Source: Parafilimonas sp.
Lineage (GTDB): Bacteria; Bacteroidota; Bacteroidia; Chitinophagales; Chitinophagaceae
Length of the DNA stretch: 10,743 nucleotides
NCBI GenBank assembly: GCA_023251275.1
Contig: JAHEZC010000036.1
Coordinates: forward strand, 1 to 10,743
Direction: 5' to 3'
Shown here in pieces: positions 6,364-10,743 of the stretch. The notes beneath the pieces are model-generated. The model saw only the letters and a program-made list of their open reading frames with translations. It made no database searches and was not told the origin of the DNA. Made by a program: the position numbers and the translations under genes. The first letter of the stretch is position 1. The number at the start of each line of letters is the position of its first letter.

Positions 6364-7281
6364 ATGAGTGCAGTTATAGTTGAAAACATTATTAAGACTT
6401 ACGGTGCAAAAAAAAATGTTGTCACGGCATTGAATGATATTTCTTTTGAAGTAAAGAAGGGAGAACTGTTTGGAATAATTGGCCCCGATGGTGCAGGCAA
6501 AACTTCCCTGTTCAGAATTTTAACTACGTTGTTAATTGCAGATAAAGGAAAAGCAGCCGTGGATGGTTTTGATGTGGTGAAAGATTATAAGGAGATAAGA
6601 AAAAGGGTGGGATACATGCCGGGAAAATTTTCTTTATACCAGGATTTGAGTGTAGAAGAAAACCTGGAATTTTTTGCTACCATTTTCAATACTTCCATTG
6701 AACAGAATTATGATTTGATCAAAGATATTTACCGGCAGATAGAACCCTTTAAAAAAAGAAAAGCCGGCAAACTTTCCGGAGGTATGAAACAAAAACTGGC
6801 ATTGAGTTGTGCCTTGATTCACCGCCCTTCTGTTTTGTTTTTGGATGAACCCACAACAGGTGTAGATGCTGTTTCCCGTAAAGAGTTTTGGGAAATGCTG
6901 AAAAAACTGAAAGAGCAGGGCATTACCATTCTTGTTTCGACTCCTTATATGGATGAAGCTGGTTTGTGCGACGAGGTGGCATTGATTCAAACGGGTAAGA
7001 TTCTTTCCATCAATACTCCGCAGGGAATTATAAAAGATTTTAAAAAACCGCTCTGGGCTGTTAAATCATCTGATATGCTGAGACTTTTGAATGAAATGCA
7101 GGCGCTGGATGATGTAGAAGATATTTACCCTTTTGGCGAATACCATCATGTATTACTTAAAAAAGAATACGGCAGGGAACAGTTGGTGCAATGGATTAGA
7201 AATTATTCGCATGAAGATGCAGTAGTACAAAAAGTGGAACCGGATATAGAAGATTGTTTTATCTCTTTGATGAAAAATTAA
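6364..7281 (+). CDS. ABC-2 exporter ATPase A (YbhF N-terminal-half type, degenerate Q- and H-loops)
   Basis: A 305-residue nucleotide-binding subunit. Walker A is GPDGAGKTS (40-48, Asp where Asn is usual). The Q-loop reads GYMPGKFSLY (83-92), with Gly87 where Gln is expected. The signature is LSGGM (137-141), Walker B is VLFLDEP (157-163, E162 present), the D-loop is GVDAV (166-170), and the H-loop reads STPYMDEA (192-199), with Pro194 instead of the switch His. It therefore offers an intact signature but a poor nucleotide site of its own. A C-terminal extension (about 221-305) ending EDCFISLM matches the linker between the two halves of E. coli YbhF as I recall it. The ATPase B gene starts 2 bp after its stop, which implies a heterodimer of the two proteins. 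Substrate is unknown; relatives export drugs, cations or lipids. Confidence 0.95.
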   Translation: MSAVIVENIIKTYGAKKNVVTALNDISFEVKKGELFGIIGPDGAGKTSLFRILTTLLIADKGKAAVDGFDVVKDYKEIRKRVGYMPGKFSLYQDLSVEENLEFFATIFNTSIEQNYDLIKDIYRQIEPFKKRKAGKLSGGMKQKLALSCALIHRPSVLFLDEPTTGVDAVSRKEFWEMLKKLKEQGITILVSTPYMDEAGLCDEVALIQTGKILSINTPQGIIKDFKKPLWAVKSSDMLRLLNEMQALDDVEDIYPFGEYHHVLLKKEYGREQLVQWIRNYSHEDAVVQKVEPDIEDCFISLMKN

Positions 7282-7283
7282 TT

Positions 7284-8030
7284 ATGGCAAATGATAAAGT
7301 GATAACGGCAGATAAATTAACCAAGCGCTTTGGTGATTTCGTAGCAGTAGATAGAATAAGTTTTGAGGTAAATAAAGGAGAGATATTTGGTTTTTTGGGC
7401 GCCAATGGGGCAGGCAAAACAACTGCCATGCGGATGCTGTGCGGATTATCAATGCCTACGTCTGGTGAAGCATCAGTGGCGGGGTTTGATGTATATAAAG
7501 AAAATGAAAAAATAAAAAAGAACATTGGCTACATGAGTCAGAAATTTTCTTTGTACGATGATTTAACGGTGAAGGAAAATATGCGGTTCTATGGTGGTAT
7601 TTATGGAATGAGTAATAAGTTCATCAAAGAAAAAACTGCATTCATTCTCGAATATCTTCACCTGCAAAGTGAAGCGGATAAACTGGTAAAATCACTGCCC
7701 TTAGGATGGAAACAAAAGCTCGCTTTTTCTGTAGCTATTTTTCACGAGCCCGGTATTGTTTTTTTAGATGAACCAACGGGTGGTGTGGACCCTGTTACAA
7801 GAAGAGAATTCTGGAATATGATTTACAACGCATCAGATACAGGCATTACCATTTTTGTAACAACGCATTATATGGATGAAGCAGAGTATTGTAACAGGGT
7901 GAGTATAATGGTGGACGGAAGAATTGATGCATTGGATACACCGGCAGCATTAAAGAAAACCTATGAAGCTGCTTCCATGGATGAAGTCTTTTTAAAGCTG
8001 GCACGGAAAGCAAAAAGGAGTGCGGATTAG
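7284..8030 (+). CDS. ABC-2 exporter ATPase B (YbhF C-terminal-half type, degenerate signature)
   Basis: A 248-residue nucleotide-binding subunit. Walker A GANGAGKTT (39-47), Q-loop GYMSQKFSLY (82-91, Q86), Walker B IVFLDEP (158-164, E163) and H-loop TTHYMDEA (193-200, H195) are all canonical. The signature is instead LPLGW (138-142) where LSGGQ is expected. This is the mirror image of its neighbour, so in a heterodimer its Walker site would be closed by the good LSGGM of ATPase A and should be the hydrolytic one. ATG 7284 is chosen over an in-frame ATG at 7254, because the family motif ITADKLTKRFG begins right after the later start and the earlier one would add residues overlapping the end of the previous gene. 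It ends SMDEVFLKLARK, typical of this class. Confidence 0.95.
   Translation: MANDKVITADKLTKRFGDFVAVDRISFEVNKGEIFGFLGANGAGKTTAMRMLCGLSMPTSGEASVAGFDVYKENEKIKKNIGYMSQKFSLYDDLTVKENMRFYGGIYGMSNKFIKEKTAFILEYLHLQSEADKLVKSLPLGWKQKLAFSVAIFHEPGIVFLDEPTGGVDPVTRREFWNMIYNASDTGITIFVTTHYMDEAEYCNRVSIMVDGRIDALDTPAALKKTYEAASMDEVFLKLARKAKRSAD
8015..8020 (+). promoter_or_regulatory. Shine-Dalgarno AAGGAG deciding the permease 1 start
   Basis: AAGGAG lies inside the end of the ATPase B gene, 11 nt before ATG 8032. Clear Shine-Dalgarno sites are rare in this window, and this one supports ATG 8032 rather than the in-frame GTG at 8020. Confidence 0.5.
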
Positions 8031-8031
8031 T

Positions 8032-9138
8032 ATGAAACAATTTTTTTCATTTGTAAAGAAGGAGTTTTATCATATCTGGCGGGATAAGCGCACTATGTTT
8101 ATTCTCTTAGGCATGCCCATCGTACAAATTATAATTTTTGGTTTTGCATTGACCAATGAAGTAAAGAATGCAAAAATTGCTGTACTCGATAATTCAAAAG
8201 ATGAAGCTTCTTTATCATTGATCAGTCAAATAGATGCGAGCCGTTATTTTGAATTAGAAAAAAACCTGCATTCTTATACAGAAATCGAAACAGAATTTCG
8301 CCGGGGGAAAATAAAATTAGCTCTTGTAATACCACAACATTTTGCCGAAGACATTCAGCATCTGCACAAAACACAGGTGCAATTGATTGCTGATGCTTCT
8401 GACCCAAATGTAGCCAATACCTTAACGAATTATGCTGCGTCTGTCATCATGGATTACCAGAAACGGATCACCAACGACAAAAAATTACCTTATACAATTG
8501 ATACAGAACTGAGGATGTTATATAACCCGCAATTAAAAGGCGCTTACAATTTTGTTCCGGGCGTGATGGCCATGGTGCTTTTGTTGGTCTGTACGATGAT
8601 GACTGCTATCACTATTGTAAAAGAGAAGGAAATGGGCACTATGGAAGTGATGCTGGTATCACCCATGAAGCCCCAAATGATTGTATTGGCAAAAGCTGTT
8701 CCTTATCTTGTTTTATCTGCTGTAAATATTGCAAGTATTTTATTGCTGAGTGTGTTTGTGCTGGAAGTGCCTATCAATGGCAGCCTGGTGTTATTGGTTT
8801 TTGAAAGTATTTTGTTTACACTGGTATCACTTTCACTTGGATTATTGATTTCTTCCGGCGCAGAGTCGCAACAAACAGCTATGTTTATTTCACTGATAGC
8901 ATTGTTTCTTCCGACAATTATGCTGAGCGGGTTTATGTTTCCTATTGAAAATATGCCATTGCCATTAAGAGTTATATCGAATATAGTTCCTGCAAAATGG
9001 TACTACAGCATTGTGAAATCAGTGATGATAAAAGGCACAGGATTGTACGTCATCTGGAAAGAAACCCTGATACTCTTTGGTATGATGATTTTCTTTTTAA
9101 CACTCGCGATTAAAAAATTTAAAATACGATTGGCATGA
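8032..9138 (+). CDS. ABC-2 type permease 1 (YbhS/YbhR-like)
   Basis: A 368-residue inner membrane subunit of the ABC2_membrane_3 (PF12698) type. It begins with the amphipathic helix and motif VKKEFYHIWRDKRTMF (8-23), then TM1 (about 23-41). A roughly 130-residue periplasmic domain (43-173) includes KIAVLDNSKDEASLSLI and DASDPNVANT. Five more TM helices follow at about 174-196, 222-244, 252-274, 284-304 and 338-360. The conserved loop IVKEKEMGTMEVMLVSP (195-211) contacts the ATPases. The FLPTIMLSGFMFPIENMP stretch (292-309) is a family hallmark also found in E. coli YbhS. The gene starts 1 bp after the ATPase B stop and overlaps the next permease gene by 4 nt (ATGA), so the two permeases are translated together and probably form a heterodimeric channel for an unknown substrate. 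Confidence 0.93.
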   Translation: MKQFFSFVKKEFYHIWRDKRTMFILLGMPIVQIIIFGFALTNEVKNAKIAVLDNSKDEASLSLISQIDASRYFELEKNLHSYTEIETEFRRGKIKLALVIPQHFAEDIQHLHKTQVQLIADASDPNVANTLTNYAASVIMDYQKRITNDKKLPYTIDTELRMLYNPQLKGAYNFVPGVMAMVLLLVCTMMTAITIVKEKEMGTMEVMLVSPMKPQMIVLAKAVPYLVLSAVNIASILLLSVFVLEVPINGSLVLLVFESILFTLVSLSLGLLISSGAESQQTAMFISLIALFLPTIMLSGFMFPIENMPLPLRVISNIVPAKWYYSIVKSVMIKGTGLYVIWKETLILFGMMIFFLTLAIKKFKIRLA

Positions 9139-10253
9139 GGTCACTAAGATTTCTGTTGCAGAAAGAATTCAGGCAAATATTCCGCGACCCGGCTATATTA
9201 AGAGTAATATTCATTATGCCGGTGATACAACTATTGATCCTTCCCTGGGCGGCAGATTACGAAATGAAAGATATCCGGCTGAGTGTAATTGACCAGGACC
9301 ATTCATCGTATTCACAAAAACTCATTTCAAAAATTACTTCTTCCGGTTATTTTATTTTAAACGATAATTCTGCATCCTATAAAGATGCTTTAAATGAAAT
9401 TGAACATGACTATTCAGACCTGGTATTGGAAATTCCGCCTTCATTTGAAAAGAACCTGGTAAAAGAAGATGAATCAAAATTGTTTATGGCATTGAATGCG
9501 ATCAATGGAGTTAAAGCAAATCTTGGTGGCGCTTATTTACGAAGCATCATCCAGGATTTTAATAAAGAAGTAAGATTGGAGTGGATTCAATTCCCCCGGT
9601 TTAACCCCGAACTATCTATTGAAGTCACTTCATCCAACTGGTTTAACCCATTGATGAACTATAAATATTTTATGGTGCCCGGTATATTGGTGATACTTCT
9701 CACGATGGTTGGTTCAAACCTTGCGGCAGCAAATATTGTAAAAGAAAAAGAAATCGGAACTATAGAGCAGATCAATGTAACACCGATCAAGAAATATCAT
9801 TTTATCCTCGGCAAACTGATACCCTTCTGGATTTTAGGATTGGTAATATTAACGTTTGGATTAACGATTGCGAGGTTTGCCTATGGTATAATTCCGGCGG
9901 GAAGTTTTTTAACCATTTATATTTTCGCAGCAGTTTATTTGCTGGCAATACTTGGCCTGGGTTTATTAATTTCAACTTATGCTGCCAACCAGCAACAGTC
10001 CATGTTGCTTTCTTTTTTTATGATGATGATTTTTATTTTGCTTGGAGGATTATATACGTCAATTGACAGTATGCCTGAATGGGCGCAATGGATCACGAAA
10101 TTTAACCCCGTTTCTTATTTTATAAATGTGATGCGGATGGTGGTACTGAAGGGCAGCAGCCTTGCTGATATTAAGGAACAATTGTTTATTATGATGGGCT
10201 TTGCTATTGCATTAAATGGATGGGCAATTCTCAGTTATCACAAAAGGGCATAA
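9135..10253 (+). CDS. ABC-2 type permease 2 (YbhR/YbhS-like)
   Basis: A 372-residue paralogue of the preceding permease with the same plan: FLLQKEFRQIFRDPAILR (6-23), TM1 (about 23-40), a periplasmic domain (44-175), then TM helices near 178-198, 224-247, 258-281, 286-306 and 348-366. The coupling loop reads IVKEKEIGTIEQINVTPI (201-218), and GGLYTSIDSMPEWAQWIT (304-321) is typical of the YbhR-like partner. Only short motifs are shared with permease 1, so the pair is an old duplication rather than a recent one. Its ATG overlaps the permease 1 stop in ATGA, indicating translational coupling. It is the last gene of the exporter operon; 186 bp with no coding signal follow on the plus strand. Confidence 0.93.
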   Translation: MRSLRFLLQKEFRQIFRDPAILRVIFIMPVIQLLILPWAADYEMKDIRLSVIDQDHSSYSQKLISKITSSGYFILNDNSASYKDALNEIEHDYSDLVLEIPPSFEKNLVKEDESKLFMALNAINGVKANLGGAYLRSIIQDFNKEVRLEWIQFPRFNPELSIEVTSSNWFNPLMNYKYFMVPGILVILLTMVGSNLAAANIVKEKEIGTIEQINVTPIKKYHFILGKLIPFWILGLVILTFGLTIARFAYGIIPAGSFLTIYIFAAVYLLAILGLGLLISTYAANQQQSMLLSFFMMMIFILLGGLYTSIDSMPEWAQWITKFNPVSYFINVMRMVVLKGSSLADIKEQLFIMMGFAIALNGWAILSYHKRA

Positions 10254-10288
10254 GAAAAATCTTCGTAAAATTGGATTGCCTTTAATTA

Positions 10289-10306
10289 TCTTTTAGAAAT
10301 AAAAGA
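10289..10306 (+). terminator. weak hairpin after the exporter operon
   Basis: TCTTTTA and TAAAAGA form a perfect 7-bp stem around a GAAA tetraloop, 36 bp after the last permease stop. The stem is almost all A-T and no T-tract follows, so it is a poor intrinsic terminator. It is the only hairpin I found between the operon and the next gene. Confidence 0.2.
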
Positions 10307-10380
10307 AGAGAAGAATGATTCATGAATGTCACGAGAATGTTTTAATGAATTTGAGAAAAGTATAGCACGACAGAATTTAT

Positions 10381-10411
10381 TTTCAAAAAAAATTATTTAA
10401 AAACATTTTTG
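10381..10411 (+). promoter_or_regulatory. promoter candidate for the xylulokinase-like gene
   Basis: TTTC (10381-10384), a 19-bp spacer and CATTTTTG (10404-10411) match TTTG-N17-20-TAnnTTTG with one mismatch in each box. A start near 10416-10418 would leave a leader of about 22 nt before ATG 10440. AT-richness makes chance matches likely. Confidence 0.3.
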
Positions 10412-10439
10412 AATTATATTGACGCCCTTATATCCGGCA

Positions 10440-10743
10440 ATGCTTTTACTCGGTATTGATATTGGCACTTCCTCTGTTAAAGTTTCTGTAGTTGATTCGC
10501 AGACACAGTTGTGTATTGCATCGGCACAATATCCCGAAACTGAAGCTGCTATTATTTCCCGACATAGGGGCTGGGCCGAACAATCTCCCGAATCCTGGTG
10601 GCAATATATTTTTCATGCGCTGCAGAAAGTACATTCGACAAAGGCTTACGATCCGATGGATATAATCGCGATTGGTATAGATTACCAGATGCATGGCCTT
10701 GTGTTGGTGGATAAAAATAAAAACTCATTGCGTGATGCCATTA
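10440..10743 (+). CDS. xylB: xylulokinase-like FGGY sugar kinase (3' end beyond window)
   Basis: The plus strand is open from ATG 10440 to the window edge, giving 101 residues of the N-terminal FGGY kinase domain. LLGIDIGTSSVKVSVVD (3-19) is the family's phosphate-binding first hairpin. GWAEQSPESWW (44-54) and IAIGIDYQMHGLVLVD (76-91), followed by LRDAI, are the xylulokinase hallmarks, the QMHG carrying the substrate-contacting His85. Most xylulokinases read SGQMHG; here DYQMHG replaces the Ser-Gly. Xylulokinase phosphorylates D-xylulose to xylulose 5-phosphate with ATP in the cytoplasm, feeding the pentose phosphate pathway. It appears to be its own transcription unit, with a weak promoter candidate just upstream. 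Carbohydrate kinase is near certain; xylulose as the substrate is likely but not proven from the N-terminus alone. Confidence 0.88.
   Translation, partial: MLLLGIDIGTSSVKVSVVDSQTQLCIASAQYPETEAAIISRHRGWAEQSPESWWQYIFHALQKVHSTKAYDPMDIIAIGIDYQMHGLVLVDKNKNSLRDAI

Noticed and set aside
6634..6990. 118-residue minus-strand open frame
   Set aside because: It is a shadow of the ATPase A gene, reading the complement of its conserved motifs, and has no family features.
7254..7283. In-frame ATG at 7254 as the start of ATPase B, overlapping the end of ATPase A
   Set aside because: The added residues (MFYLFDEKLI) are not family-like and just reread the ATPase A end in another frame; ATG 7284 directly precedes the conserved domain.
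6360..8031. A sequencing frameshift splitting one fused ATPase gene
   Set aside because: ATPase A ends in a proper stop after the complete YbhF-like linker, and ATPase B has its own ATG 2 bp later; neither lacks any domain part, so two genes are the better reading.
8020..8031. GTG at 8020 as the permease 1 start
   Set aside because: It forms part of the AAGGAG site itself; ATG 8032 has that site at an acceptable distance and gives the usual N-terminus.
10446..10694. 82-residue open frame on the minus strand
   Set aside because: It is antisense to the clear xylulokinase N-terminus and shows no domain.
1..10743. CRISPR array, phage genes, transposase, toxin-antitoxin pair or tRNA
   Set aside because: No regularly spaced repeats, integrase, transposase, cloverleaf or small two-gene toxin module was found; the window is otherwise filled with ordinary chromosomal genes.

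Overview
The window looks like chromosomal DNA from a Bacteroidota bacterium, probably of the Chitinophagaceae/Sphingobacteriales kind. The grounds are AT-rich, strongly lysine/asparagine-coding DNA, few Shine-Dalgarno sites, and several matches to the Bacteroidota promoter pattern TTTG-N17-20-TAnnTTTG. Other pointers are a Tat-exported TIM-barrel sugar isomerase-like protein, a lipoprotein-type membrane fusion protein and a short TolC-like protein. The taxon is an inference from style; there is no rRNA or marker gene here.

Left part (1-3327, all on the minus strand). A truncated Tat-signal sugar isomerase/epimerase-like gene runs off the left edge (1-553). A 249-bp spacer follows that holds a degenerate inverted-repeat element (649-753). 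Then come three genes read right to left: an SDR closely resembling quinoid dihydropteridine reductase (2638-3327), a beta-lactamase-family serine hydrolase 22 bp behind it (1557-2615), and a VOC/glyoxalase-fold protein (803-1468). The first two are probably one operon; the third may be part of it.

Centre and right (3441-10253, plus strand). This is a complete seven-gene tripartite ABC exporter cassette: TetR regulator, TolC-like outer membrane factor, lipoprotein HlyD/YbhG-like adaptor, two ABC ATPases and two ABC-2 permeases. From the TolC gene onward, intergenic gaps are only 1 to 9 nt, and the permease genes overlap by 4 nt. The layout matches E. coli ybhGFSR, except that the tandem ATPase YbhF is split into two genes and a dedicated outer membrane channel is included. 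The two ATPases are degenerate in complementary ways. The first keeps the LSGGM signature but has lost the Q-loop Gln and H-loop His. The second keeps Walker A, Q-loop, Walker B and H-loop but has a broken signature. Pairing them would leave one consensus and one degenerate ATP site.

Regulation. A near-perfect Bacteroidota promoter precedes tetR, and directly after its -7 box lies a 16-bp inverted repeat (TTGACC-N4-GGTTAA). A second, perfect version (TTAACC-N4-GGTTAA) sits between tetR and the TolC gene. These two sites are most simply the operators of this TetR protein, controlling its own gene and the exporter.

Right edge (10440-10743): the start of a xylulokinase-like FGGY sugar kinase, cut off by the window end. 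The divergent spacer 3328-3491 is the most signal-rich non-coding part. I see no tRNA, rRNA, CRISPR array, insertion sequence or phage gene.
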